A stretch of 62,417 nt of DNA, taken from the NCBI GenBank assembly GCA_002159075.1, contig LZRT01000097.1:1-62417 (forward strand), read 5' to 3'. Under the pieces are notes generated by a model that was not told the origin of the DNA, searched no databases, and saw nothing but the letters and a program-made list of their open reading frames with translations. This document shows positions 19,422-28,218 of the stretch, in pieces. How positions within the stretch are numbered: position 1 is the stretch's first letter; the number at the start of each line of letters is the position of its first letter. Made by a program: the position numbers and the translations under genes. This stretch comes from Bacillus thermozeamaize. GTDB lineage: Bacteria > Bacillota > Bacilli > ZCTH02-B2.

Positions 19422-20698
19422 TCCATTTCTATCCAAAGATCGGGGGATGGTACCACGGGATGAAGCAGACCAATCTTTGGTTGGTTGTTTTTCTCTGGCT
19501 GGCAAGCTTTGTCTTTTGGAGATTTCAGGGCGGGTTTGTCAGCGGTTTTCTCTTTTATACCGTAACCGTAGTCAGTGTCTACGAGGGACTGGTCTGGTTG
19601 GTGGGCGGCTATGGGGTGTCGGTGGAGACGATCATCGAAGACAGAAAGTGGACCAGAGGAGACACATTGCGTGTCCAGCTCAAGCTGCGCCGCCGTTTTC
19701 CCATGCCGTTTCTTTGGATCAAGGTTGAACAGGAGCTTCCGCGGCGTCTGCAGGCGGTTTGCTCCCCGGAGATGATGTTCCGGCTTCCTTGGTTTCAAAG
19801 AACCCTGACCTTTGCGTACGAATTGTCCCCGTTGCCGAGAGGGCAGTTTGTCCTTGGGGAAGTCCGCGTGACGACAGGGGATCTGTTCGGCTTGCTGCAC
19901 CGGCAGATTCGCTTGCATGTGCGAGAGGAGCTGGTGGTTTATCCACGCTATCAGCTATTGCGGGGGTGGGCAGCCGGGGCAGGGGAACACCAGGCCGTCC
20001 GGACGCCTGTTCCGCACCGGAACCTCAGGCAACAAGAGTCTACGCTGGTGGCCGGAATCCGGGACTGGCAACCAGGGGATCGCCTGAATCAGATCCACTG
20101 GAAGCAGAGCGCACGCACCACCGGACTGAAGAGCAAATTGCCTGAACGGCAGGGTAAAGGTCCGGTCCTTATCTTTCTCGATTTATATCGTCACAGCTAT
20201 TCGGAGGCCAGTCTTCATCTGCTGGAGCGGGGGATCGAGCTTGCTCTCTCGCTGGCCTATGCTGCGGTGTCCAGCGGCCAGAGCGTGGGCTTGGTGGCTG
20301 AGGGACGGCATCGGGTTCGATTGACGCCAAAGGCGGATCAGAGGCAGCTGCAGCAGATCTGCCGCTACCTGGCTGTTGAGGAGGCGGTGGGAGAAATGAA
20401 TCTCCCGTCTTTAATCCGGCAACAGTTGCCGCAGCGGACAGGCGGCCAGCAAATGGTGATCATCAGCCCCAGGCTCGATAAAGCGCTGGTTGAACTGGTT
20501 CGGCAAGGGGTTCAGGTCCAGCGTGCGACATCCATCCAGGTTTTTTGGTTGACTGAATCCGAAACGGAACGGGCTCAGGAAGCGGCCTGTGCCCAGCTGT
20601 TGCGGTTGGGCGTGCCGGTTTACCGGGTGGCTGAGGATCGCCTGCAAAATCTGTTCTTGCAACATCCGGCCAAGGAGGGAGGACATGTCGGTTCGTAG
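19418..20698 (+). CDS. DUF58 domain protein (YeaD-like)
   Basis: A 426-residue protein with two N-terminal hydrophobic helices (about 20-55) and a DUF58 domain carrying the hallmark GIRDWQPGDRLNQIHWKQSART near residue 210. The C-terminal half resembles a von Willebrand factor A fold (LIFLDLYRH). The exact job is unknown; it is the usual partner of MoxR ATPases and membrane transglutaminases. The ATG overlaps the moxR stop by 4 nt, and its end overlaps the transglutaminase start by 14 nt, so the three genes are translationally coupled. Confidence 0.87.
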   Translation: MIHFYPKIGGWYHGMKQTNLWLVVFLWLASFVFWRFQGGFVSGFLFYTVTVVSVYEGLVWLVGGYGVSVETIIEDRKWTRGDTLRVQLKLRRRFPMPFLWIKVEQELPRRLQAVCSPEMMFRLPWFQRTLTFAYELSPLPRGQFVLGEVRVTTGDLFGLLHRQIRLHVREELVVYPRYQLLRGWAAGAGEHQAVRTPVPHRNLRQQESTLVAGIRDWQPGDRLNQIHWKQSARTTGLKSKLPERQGKGPVLIFLDLYRHSYSEASLHLLERGIELALSLAYAAVSSGQSVGLVAEGRHRVRLTPKADQRQLQQICRYLAVEEAVGEMNLPSLIRQQLPQRTGGQQMVIISPRLDKALVELVRQGVQVQRATSIQVFWLTESETERAQEAACAQLLRLGVPVYRVAEDRLQNLFLQHPAKEGGHVGS

Positions 20699-22961
20699 AG
20701 GTGTTCATCTGCTGATTGTCGCCCTGTTTCTCTTTTTCATGGGTTGGGAATGGCTGAAACCTTTTCAAGTGTTGAGCGATACGGCAGACTTGCGGATCTT
20801 TTTGTCCTTCCTCGCCGTGTTTTGTTTGTCCCGGCTGTTCCGAAAGCCCCGTTGGCTTCCCTTTGCGCTGACTTGGACCGGGTTCGTCTGTTTGTTTTAT
20901 GTTCATTATTACCGGGATACCGGATGGTTTTCTCTCAGCTGGCTGGGTGCATGGGGCCGCGAGATCAAGGCCAGCCTTCCTTTCCTGCTTGCCCGTGACT
21001 GGCTGGCGATGTCCCCTCTCAGTCGCACCTTTTTCTTTCTCATCGCTCTGTGGTTTGCCTGTTTTGTCATCTGGCACTATGTTTACGTCAAGCGGCGTGT
21101 GTTGTGGTTTGTCTTTTTGAGTGTGGTCTATTTTTCCGTATTGGATACTTTTACGCCGTACGAAGGCCGTTTTTCCATCATGATGACCCTGGTGTCAGGA
21201 CTTTTCCTCATGGCGTGGCTCCGCCTGCCGCTGTCCGACGGGCGCCTGCCGTTGCGCATGGGGGTTCAATGGCTGGCAGGCAGTTTGGCGCTGCTCATGT
21301 TGGCCACGGCTGTGGCTTATGCGGCGCCGAAACCGGCACCCGCCTGGCCCGATCCGGTTCCCTGGCTGCTTCACCGTGGCCAACCGGAAGGCATCCCGGG
21401 CAGTGCGAAGAAGGTGGGGTATGGAACCAATGATGCCCATTTGGGAGGACCTTTTGTCCAGGATGACACCGTGGTCCTGGAGGTTCAGACGACGGAACGG
21501 GCCTATTTGCGCGGCGAGAGCAAGGATTTTTATACCGGCAAGGGATGGATAAGCATGACCGCGGAAAGGGACAAAGACAGCCCGCTCACGGTTGCCGTCG
21601 GGGAGGAGGTCCCTCCTGATTTTCCCCATCTTTTTGACGACACGGCGATCGCCGTCCGGCAGGTGGAACAGCAAATCGCATGGGCGGCGGGAGCGCCTTT
21701 GCTTGGAGGCGGAGCAAACAAACGCTACCCTATCTTTCACCAGGGGATGGTACAGGTGGTAGAGGAGGCCGCCTTTCAAAAGCGCGTTTTCTCCGGTGAT
21801 GCCGGCGCTCAGACGTTGATCTGGGGCGATGAAGCCAGCGGCATCTTTACGGAGGAAAATCCTGTGACGAAAGCCGTGGTGCGCTCCGTGTTGCCGGTCA
21901 TTGACGAGGAAAAGATGCGGCTCACCGGACAGGCATATCCGGAGGAGATCCGCCGACGTTACCTCCAATTGCCGGAAAGCCTGCCGCCGCGTGTCAGGCA
22001 GCTGGCCGCGTTGATTACCCGCGACGCCGACAATCCCTATGACAAGGCCAAAGCGGTGGAACAGTACCTGCGTTCTCCGGAGTTCGTATATGACACCCAA
22101 GAAGTCAGTATTCCGGAAGCGGATCAGGATTTTGTGGACCATTTTCTTTTCGAGTCAAAAAGGGGTTATTGCGACTATTTTTCGACTTCGATGGTGGTGA
22201 TGTTACGTTCGGTAGGGATTCCTGCCCGCTGGGTGAAGGGGTTTACTGCAGGAGAGCTGGTGAAAAAGACCGTCCCACCCGCTGACGGAGAAGCGGGTGC
22301 CAAGGAACAGAGCTACTATGAAGGGAAGGTTTACAGCCGAAATGCGCACTCCTGGGTGGAAGTGTATTTTGAAGGCGTGGGCTGGTTGCCGTTTGAGCCG
22401 ACAAAAGGCTTTGTGATGCCGCAAATGACGCAGCAAGAGGCCGTTTCTGCCGTGTCCCCTGGGGATGAACCGCCGGAACAGGCAGAACAGAAACCGGAAG
22501 AGGAAAGCGGGGAACAGGCCGTTTCCGGACCGCCAATCGGCTGGCAGGAATGGATGCCGCTGTCTGACGGGCCAGACGTGCGCATCGCTTTGGTGACGTT
22601 GGCGTTGTTGATCTTGATGGGGTTGGCCTGGTGGCGGTACCGAATCCATCTTTGGTTCTGGTGGCAGGCAAGGCGGATGAGAAGCCGTGACGTATCTCCG
22701 GAAACTTACCTGAGGGCATACCGGCGGCTGCTCGCTTCTTTTGCCCGGCGGCACCGGCGAGAGCCGCGGGAGACCATCCGGGAATACCTTCAGCGAATAC
22801 GGGTGGGTGACGAGCTGGAGGAGGATTTGGCGCGCCAGACCGTGTTGTACGAGCAGCTCCGCTATGGCGGGCGCGCTTCCGATACCCTGGAGCAGGGCGG
22901 GTTGAACCAAATGTTTCACGCGCTCTATCGCTCGTTTCTTGCCATGCACTCCAGGAAGTGA
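20685..22961 (+). CDS. Membrane transglutaminase-like protein (YebA/TgpA type) with C-terminal DUF4129
   Basis: About 758 residues. Five to six N-terminal membrane helices (about 1-215) precede an external transglutaminase-core domain, one more helix near residue 640, and a cytoplasmic DUF4129-like tail. The catalytic Cys496 (in RGYCDYFSTS) and His555 (in NAHSWVEVYFEGVGW) are present; the third residue is Glu571 in FEPT, where many members have Asp. I chose the ATG at 20685 with AAGGAGGGAGG just upstream. It probably acts on cell-surface proteins; substrate unknown. In B. subtilis guaA separates this gene from the purine permease; here it is absent. Confidence 0.88.
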   Translation: MSVRRGVHLLIVALFLFFMGWEWLKPFQVLSDTADLRIFLSFLAVFCLSRLFRKPRWLPFALTWTGFVCLFYVHYYRDTGWFSLSWLGAWGREIKASLPFLLARDWLAMSPLSRTFFFLIALWFACFVIWHYVYVKRRVLWFVFLSVVYFSVLDTFTPYEGRFSIMMTLVSGLFLMAWLRLPLSDGRLPLRMGVQWLAGSLALLMLATAVAYAAPKPAPAWPDPVPWLLHRGQPEGIPGSAKKVGYGTNDAHLGGPFVQDDTVVLEVQTTERAYLRGESKDFYTGKGWISMTAERDKDSPLTVAVGEEVPPDFPHLFDDTAIAVRQVEQQIAWAAGAPLLGGGANKRYPIFHQGMVQVVEEAAFQKRVFSGDAGAQTLIWGDEASGIFTEENPVTKAVVRSVLPVIDEEKMRLTGQAYPEEIRRRYLQLPESLPPRVRQLAALITRDADNPYDKAKAVEQYLRSPEFVYDTQEVSIPEADQDFVDHFLFESKRGYCDYFSTSMVVMLRSVGIPARWVKGFTAGELVKKTVPPADGEAGAKEQSYYEGKVYSRNAHSWVEVYFEGVGWLPFEPTKGFVMPQMTQQEAVSAVSPGDEPPEQAEQKPEEESGEQAVSGPPIGWQEWMPLSDGPDVRIALVTLALLILMGLAWWRYRIHLWFWWQARRMRSRDVSPETYLRAYRRLLASFARRHRREPRETIREYLQRIRVGDELEEDLARQTVLYEQLRYGGRASDTLEQGGLNQMFHALYRSFLAMHSRK

Positions 22962-22985
22962 AAGCGGGAACGGAATAAGAGGTGT

Positions 22986-23030
22986 TTTTCCGAACGTTTG
23001 GCATGGAATAGCAAATAAAATTCGCTTTTT
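22986..23030 (+). promoter_or_regulatory. Candidate PurR operator (PurBox pair)
   Basis: TTTTCCGAACGTT at 22986-22998 resembles the B. subtilis PurBox (AWWWCCGAACWWT). An inverted, weaker copy with core TTCGC lies at about 23017-23030, some 18 nt apart, close to the 16-17 nt usual for PurR. The pair is just upstream of the -35 box of the purine permease promoter. The second half-site matches poorly, so this is tentative. Confidence 0.4.
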
Positions 23031-23033
23031 CCA

Positions 23034-23062
23034 TTGACGGATGGCGATATTACTGGTAAGAT
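23034..23062 (+). promoter_or_regulatory. Promoter of the purine permease transcript
   Basis: TTGACG (23034-23039) and TAAGAT (23057-23062) are spaced by 17 nt, about 120 nt before the coding start. Confidence 0.65.
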
Positions 23063-23160
23063 CCGTATGGATCGTTCGCCATGCGGTCATCTGCCCTTGT
23101 CGTGGGATTCAGATGGATTGGAGAAGATCCAGGGAAGTTCCAGATACCTGGATCTTTTTT
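23063..23160 (+). promoter_or_regulatory. Attenuator leader of the purine permease
   Basis: A terminator hairpin (AGATCCAGG at 23125-23133 with CCTGGATCT at 23147-23155, then six T) sits 24 nt before the coding start, so the leader is transcriptionally attenuated. TGGATC at 23068-23073 can pair with GATCCA of the terminator's left arm and could be the antiterminator. Between them a hairpin CATCTG/CAGATG encloses CCC/GGG. The purine riboswitch core (the L2 and L3 loop sequences and GTTTCTAC) is not there, so the sensing element is unidentified. Confidence 0.6.
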
Positions 23161-23183
23161 ATTTCAGAGGAGGGATAAATGAA

Positions 23184-24482
23184 ATGGAAAGGTTCTTCCA
23201 ACTTCGTCAAAATGGGACGACCATTCGCACCGAGATCCTGGCCGGTTTGACCACCTTCATGACGATGGCTTACATTTTGGTGGTTAACCCGGCGATTCTC
23301 GGGAAAGACGGTGGCATGGACTTGGGAGCCGTCTTCGTCGCCACAGCGCTGTCATCGGCGTTGGGAAGTCTCCTGATGGGGCTTTTGGCCAACTATCCGG
23401 TGGCATTGGCACCCGGCATGGGACTCAACGCCTATTTTACGTACACCGTGGTGCTGGGGATGGGTGTGCCCTGGCAGACGGCGCTGGGAGCGGTGTTTAT
23501 CTCCGGCTTTCTCTTTTTGCTTCTGACCGTCACGAAGGTGCGGGAAACCATTATCAACGCCATTCCCACCGGGATGAAGCATGCCGTCTCCGGGGGCATC
23601 GGTCTGTTCATCGCTTTCGTCGGCCTGAAAAACGCGGGGATCATTGTTTCCAATGAAGCGACGCTGGTAAGCCTGAATGCGAATTTGGCCGATCCCAATG
23701 TGTTGTTGACCTTTTTCGGACTCATTGTCACGATTTTTTTCCTGGTGCGCAAGGTGCGCGGAGGCATCTTCTATGCGATGCTGACTACGGCCGTCGTCGG
23801 GATGATTGCCGGCGTCGTTCCGCTGCCGAAGGGGATTGTTTCAGCGCCGCCGTCGATTGCTCCGACCTTTTTGCAGCTGGATATTCTCGACGCCCTGAAT
23901 ATGGGATTGTTTACGATCATTTTCGCTTTTCTGTTTGTCGACTTGTTTGACAACACAGGGACACTGGTGGGTGTGACCAATCAGGCCGGGTTTCTGAAAG
24001 ACGGCAAGTTGCCTCGTGCCGGCCGGGCTTTGACTGCCGATGCGTTGGCGTCCATGGGGGGATCCCTGCTGGGGACATCCACTGTCACTTCCTATATCGA
24101 GTCGTCCGCAGGCGTAGCAGCGGGTGGAAGGACCGGCCTGACAGCCGTCGCGACAGCGGGATTTTTTGTGCTGTCCATTTTCTTTTTCCCTGTCGTAGAA
24201 ACGGTGGCCAGCACCGCTGCGGTTACCTCTCCGGCCTTGATCGTGGTCGGGGTGATGATGGCTGCCAGTTTGAAGGAAATTGAATGGAAGGAGATGGCTG
24301 AAGCCATCCCCGCATTTCTCACCATGATGCTGATGCCGTTGACGTTCAGCATTGCTACGGGAATCGCACTGGGATTCATCGCCTATCCGCTGGCCAAGTT
24401 GTTTGCCGGTCAGGGGCGCCAGGTACATCCCGTCATGTACGTGCTTGGGATTTTGTTTGTCCTGCGATTTATCTTTTTATGA
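23184..24482 (+). CDS. pbuG: Guanine/hypoxanthine permease, NCS2 family (AzgA/PbuG type)
   Basis: A 432-residue membrane protein with about 12-14 hydrophobic segments. Family marks are AGLTTFMTMAYILVVNP, LAPGMGLNAYFTY, DLFDNTGTLVGV and STVTSYIESSAGVAAGGRTGLTA, typical of the AzgA/PbuG branch that imports guanine and hypoxanthine by proton symport. I chose the ATG at 23184 (MERFFQLRQ) with GGAGGG about 12 nt upstream; an ATG 5 nt earlier is out of frame. The gene stands alone between its attenuator and a terminator. Exact purine specificity is inferred. Confidence 0.88.
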   Translation: MERFFQLRQNGTTIRTEILAGLTTFMTMAYILVVNPAILGKDGGMDLGAVFVATALSSALGSLLMGLLANYPVALAPGMGLNAYFTYTVVLGMGVPWQTALGAVFISGFLFLLLTVTKVRETIINAIPTGMKHAVSGGIGLFIAFVGLKNAGIIVSNEATLVSLNANLADPNVLLTFFGLIVTIFFLVRKVRGGIFYAMLTTAVVGMIAGVVPLPKGIVSAPPSIAPTFLQLDILDALNMGLFTIIFAFLFVDLFDNTGTLVGVTNQAGFLKDGKLPRAGRALTADALASMGGSLLGTSTVTSYIESSAGVAAGGRTGLTAVATAGFFVLSIFFFPVVETVASTAAVTSPALIVVGVMMAASLKEIEWKEMAEAIPAFLTMMLMPLTFSIATGIALGFIAYPLAKLFAGQGRQVHPVMYVLGILFVLRFIFL

Positions 24483-24528
24483 GCGAAGGTTCAACTGTAA
24501 ACATAAAGATCGGGTTTGTCTCATATAA

Positions 24529-24564
24529 CAGCACAGAAGGTAACCTCTGTGCTGTTTTTTTTTT
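24529..24564 (+). terminator. Terminator after the purine permease
   Basis: CAGCACAGA (24529-24537) pairs with TCTGTGCTG (24546-24554), followed by ten T. It lies directly upstream of the M1 peptidase ribosome binding site, with only 14 nt between the T-run and that start. Confidence 0.92.
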
Positions 24565-24578
24565 GGAGGTGGACGGAC

Positions 24579-26051
24579 TTGCCGGCGTTTTGGCGGGGAA
24601 AATGGCGGTTCATTTGGCTTTTTGTGGCGGGGATGATGGTTTTTTTGCTCGGGTGGATCTGGCATGCCTGGTTTGTGCGGGACGAGCCGGGGGATCTTTT
24701 TTTGTCGGCATACGACGGGGAAGTGCTGATCGATCCGATTGGCAAGCAGATGACGGGGATCTGGAAGTGGGAAGGGATCAATCGCAGCGACCGGCTGCTG
24801 AATGAGGTGGTTTTTCATGTCTATCCGCGGCAATTCCAGCCGGACATGCCGACCCGTGGACGTCATTGGGAACCCCTGCTCGGAGAAGAGCGTCTGCCGG
24901 GCCGCTATGAGATCCAGCGTGTGGTGGTCAACGGCCGGCCAGTATCGTACCGCCAGGAGGGGACGCTTTTGTACCTGGATGAACTGAATTGGCGGAAAAA
25001 AGAAAAGTTGCAGGTCGTGATTCACTTTTTGCTGCGCCTGCCGAAAAACGAAGGACGGTTGAGCTATGACCAGCATGCCATTTGGCTTGGGAATTGGTCC
25101 CCGCAGCTGGCGGTTTACGAGCGAGGGACGTGGCATGCCTACCCGTATTATCCAATCGGGGATCCGTTTTACAGCCGGGTTGCCGATTATCGTCTCAAGG
25201 TGAGCCTGCCGCAAGGGTATACGTTGATTACGACGGGCCATGACCTTTTGCAGGGCACGCCTTACGGGGAATGGGTGCAATATGAGGTGAGCGCCAGGCG
25301 GGTGCGGGATTTTGCGATGGTGGTCGTGGATCAGCAATATGCATATCTTCAGGAGCAAGTGGGGAACGTGACGGTCAATACCTGGTTTTTGACAAGCGAT
25401 GATGTGCGGGCTGCAACGCGGTTGCACCAGGTGGCGGTACAGGCGCTGCAATTTTATCAGGAGAAGTTTGGACCTTACCCCTATGAGGAATTCGACGTCG
25501 TCCGAACTAGCGGCTTTTTTGGCGGCATGGAGTATCCGGGTTTGGCGTTCGTCCGAGGAAAGTTTTTTGAACACCCGGAGGATCGCTATGGGACGGTGGT
25601 GGTGGCCCACGAGACGGCGCATCAATGGTGGTATGCCGCCGTCGGCAGCGATCAGGTGGGCGAGGCGTGGCTGGATGAGAGTTTGAGCGAATTTTCCACC
25701 ATGTGGTTTCTCTCTGACATCGAACCTGAGTACGGCCAACTGTATATCGCGGGAAAAGAACGTTATGTCGCCAGCCCTCCCGGCGATCTGAAAGAGAAAA
25801 GCGGTCCCGTCCGCCGCCCGTTGTGGGAATTTGCCGATTGGGAGACCTACGATTATGATGTCTACCAGCGGGGCGCGATGGCGCTCTGGCGGGTATATCA
25901 ACAACTGGGCGCGGATAAAATGATGCGTTTCTTACAAGAATACTACAGGGAATACCAGTTCAGGGAGGCGACGGGAAGCGACTTTCAGCGGCTGATGATC
26001 CGGCACTTCGGCAGGGAGCGGTGGGAGGAGCTGGCTGAGCAGTTGCAATAG
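24579..26051 (+). CDS. Membrane-anchored M1-family metallopeptidase
   Basis: About 490 residues. One N-terminal membrane helix (about residues 9-30) is followed by an M1 aminopeptidase domain: GGMEYPGLAFVRG exopeptidase-type motif, zinc ligands His344 and His348 in HETAHQWW with catalytic Glu345, and Glu367 in DESLSEF. The active site therefore faces outside the cell. Start is TTG at 24579, with GGAGGTG 7 nt upstream and immediately after the preceding terminator; the longer frame would read back through the terminator. It precedes a second HExxH lipoprotein gene by 25 nt. Peptide substrate unknown. Confidence 0.85.
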   Translation: MPAFWRGKWRFIWLFVAGMMVFLLGWIWHAWFVRDEPGDLFLSAYDGEVLIDPIGKQMTGIWKWEGINRSDRLLNEVVFHVYPRQFQPDMPTRGRHWEPLLGEERLPGRYEIQRVVVNGRPVSYRQEGTLLYLDELNWRKKEKLQVVIHFLLRLPKNEGRLSYDQHAIWLGNWSPQLAVYERGTWHAYPYYPIGDPFYSRVADYRLKVSLPQGYTLITTGHDLLQGTPYGEWVQYEVSARRVRDFAMVVVDQQYAYLQEQVGNVTVNTWFLTSDDVRAATRLHQVAVQALQFYQEKFGPYPYEEFDVVRTSGFFGGMEYPGLAFVRGKFFEHPEDRYGTVVVAHETAHQWWYAAVGSDQVGEAWLDESLSEFSTMWFLSDIEPEYGQLYIAGKERYVASPPGDLKEKSGPVRRPLWEFADWETYDYDVYQRGAMALWRVYQQLGADKMMRFLQEYYREYQFREATGSDFQRLMIRHFGRERWEELAEQLQ

Positions 26052-26076
26052 GAAAAAGATAGGAGCGTTGACAGAG

Positions 26077-27267
26077 ATGGCCGGACGGGTCAAGCTGCTC
26101 AGATTGGCGGCGCTGTGGCTGATGCTGTGCATGGGCATCTTCGGTTGTGCAGGGGGGATGTTCGGCATCTCCATCACTGAGAAGATCCCTGAAAGCTGGC
26201 AAACGGAGATCCGCGAGTTGGTCAGACAGCAGGAAAGCGCGGTGATCAGCGGTTCGCTGGAACGGTACATGCAGACGATTGATGACCGAGATGCCGTTTA
26301 TTGGCAGGAACAGCGGCACTGGTTTACAGATGCTGCCGCGTTTGTCAAGGAGAGGAAGTATCGGCGGAGCGTGAGCGCATTTTTGGAGAGGCGGGCCAAT
26401 GATGAGGTGGTGGCGCTCATCGAGCAGCGGGCGGAAGAAGGAGGGAAGGCGCGCCGTGTCCGGGTGCCGATTTGTTTTCGGCGAACACCCGCGGGGTGGA
26501 AAGATGCCGATCTGCCGTTTTTGGAAACACGCAGCCCGCATACGATCGTCAAGGTGACCCATCAGCGGCTGTTGCCCTTTGCCAGAGAGCTGCAGGGGAT
26601 GGCCGATCAGGTCCAAAAACGGCTGGCCTCCCTTTACGGCTGGAAGCCGCGGCAGCCCGTGGCGGTGAAATTGTATGGAAAGAAGGACTGGTTTCTTCAA
26701 TCCGTAAAATGGTCGCTTCCCGACTGGGCGGGAGGCTGGAATGAATACGGAGAGTCGATCAAGCTGCTGGTAGAGGCCAATGCCGACATCTCAGACCGGT
26801 ACAAGACATATTATCATTCCGCAATCATCCATGAGATGGTGCACAAGATGTTGGGTGAGCTGACCAATGACAATGCGGCCTATTGGCTGCAAGAAGGGTT
26901 GGCGGAACAGACGAGTGCACGCATGGATCGCATCCCGGAAAACGATGCACTGCCTGTCATTCCCCGCTCGGAACTGTGGAGCTGGCCGAAGCTCGCCTCC
27001 GTCCAGCTGGAACAGCTGACTGCGGAGGAAGCGCCCCAGTATTATCATCAATCGCGGCTGATTGTGGAATTTCTGCTGGAGAGATACGGATATCAACCTT
27101 TGCGCGAGGCGTTCCGGCTGCTTCGCCAACAGCCCTATATTCCCGCAAGCACCGCGGAAAAGTTGCAGGAGGTGAACCGGAGAACCGTCAGGGCCCTTGA
27201 ACAGGCGCTGGGCAAACCGTTCCAGCAATTGGCCGAAGAATGGTGGATCTGGGCCACGGGTCAATAA
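26077..27267 (+). CDS. Lipoprotein with gluzincin-type (HExxH ... E) metallopeptidase domain
   Basis: About 396 residues. A lipoprotein signal ends at Cys24 (GIFGC). Residues about 50-140 are of unknown fold; the C-terminal part carries HEMVH at 252-256 and a third ligand Glu273 in WLQEGLAEQ, the layout of the peptidase MA-like gluzincin clan. It is thus predicted to be an extracytoplasmic, membrane-tethered protease. I chose the ATG at 26077 with GGAG 11 nt upstream; a TTG at 26068 overlaps the spacer. It lies directly after the M1 peptidase, so the two surface metallopeptidases are probably made together. Function otherwise unknown. Confidence 0.75.
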   Translation: MAGRVKLLRLAALWLMLCMGIFGCAGGMFGISITEKIPESWQTEIRELVRQQESAVISGSLERYMQTIDDRDAVYWQEQRHWFTDAAAFVKERKYRRSVSAFLERRANDEVVALIEQRAEEGGKARRVRVPICFRRTPAGWKDADLPFLETRSPHTIVKVTHQRLLPFARELQGMADQVQKRLASLYGWKPRQPVAVKLYGKKDWFLQSVKWSLPDWAGGWNEYGESIKLLVEANADISDRYKTYYHSAIIHEMVHKMLGELTNDNAAYWLQEGLAEQTSARMDRIPENDALPVIPRSELWSWPKLASVQLEQLTAEEAPQYYHQSRLIVEFLLERYGYQPLREAFRLLRQQPYIPASTAEKLQEVNRRTVRALEQALGKPFQQLAEEWWIWATGQ

Positions 27268-27390
27268 TGTCCCCTTTCGAAAGAGGCGAGGATGTGTTTA
27301 TAATAATAGCTAATGTTACGATTTCGTGACCGGTTGCCTTGAGCAACCGCGGGGAGAAGCCGGGACAATCAAGAGGAATGGGGAATCGGA

Positions 27391-28218
27391 ATGACAGTAT
27401 GGCTGGCTTTGTTGTTGCTCTTGTTGGGCGTGGTGGCAAGCACGATTGGCAGCATCGTCGGCTTGGGCGGCGGCGTGATCATCGTGCCGGGTCTATTGTT
27501 TCTCAGTGGCTTGCTGCCCTCTCTCGCCGGCGTGACAGCTCAGGTCGCTGTGGGCACTTCGTTGCTGGTCGTGGTTTTTACCGCTTTATCATCCACCCTG
27601 TCGTACATGAAGCAAAAAAGGGTGGATGTCAAGAGCGGCCTGCTTTTTTTTATCGCCAGTGGGCCGGCTTCCATGTTTGGCGCCTGGCTCAACCAACATG
27701 TCACCTCTGAGCGCTTTCAGGCTTTTTTTGGGTTGTTTCTGATCTTGATGGCCTTCCTTTTGTCGATCCGGGATCGGATCCGGCCACGCCGGGTGAAGTG
27801 GCATGTGGAGCGGCTATACGTGGAAGCGGGAACTGGCCGGGAGTATCGGTATGGCTACAATCACTGGATTGCTCTGGCGGTTTCTTTTGTTGCCGGGATG
27901 ATGGCCGGATTTTTCGGGATAGGCGGCGGTGCCCTGATGGTGCCGATGATGGTGATCTTTTTCGCTTTTCCGCCGCAACTGGCGACGGCCACCTCGATGT
28001 TTACGATTTTGTTGACCAGCTCGTTTGGCAGCCTGACGCACGTCTTTTTGGGGAATATCAACTGGCTTGTGGCGCTCTTGCTCATACCGGGAGCCTGGGC
28101 GGGCGGGAAGCTGGGCAGCTGGATCTCCTCGCGCATGTCCGGAAAGGCGTTGATTTGGTTTACGAGGCTGGCGATCGCAGGGGTAGGTCTCAACCTGCTG
28201 ATTGAGGGGTTGTGGTAG
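27391..28218 (+). CDS. TauE/SafE-family anion permease
   Basis: A 275-residue membrane protein with about eight hydrophobic helices and the two internal repeats of the family: GSIVGLGGGVIIVPGLL near residue 20 and GFFGIGGGALMVPMMV near residue 175. Members export sulfite, sulfoacetate or related organosulfur anions; the actual substrate here is unknown. The ATG has a G-rich site upstream. The next gene starts within its last codons, a pairing similar to yunE with yunD in B. subtilis, so both are probably one transcript. Confidence 0.85.
   Translation: MTVWLALLLLLLGVVASTIGSIVGLGGGVIIVPGLLFLSGLLPSLAGVTAQVAVGTSLLVVVFTALSSTLSYMKQKRVDVKSGLLFFIASGPASMFGAWLNQHVTSERFQAFFGLFLILMAFLLSIRDRIRPRRVKWHVERLYVEAGTGREYRYGYNHWIALAVSFVAGMMAGFFGIGGGALMVPMMVIFFAFPPQLATATSMFTILLTSSFGSLTHVFLGNINWLVALLLIPGAWAGGKLGSWISSRMSGKALIWFTRLAIAGVGLNLLIEGLW

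Noticed and set aside
23126-23140. Partial match (12 of 14) to the PyrR RNA-binding consensus in the purine permease leader
   Set aside because: It lies inside the terminator stem rather than in a separate anti-antiterminator, and the gene is a purine, not uracil, permease.
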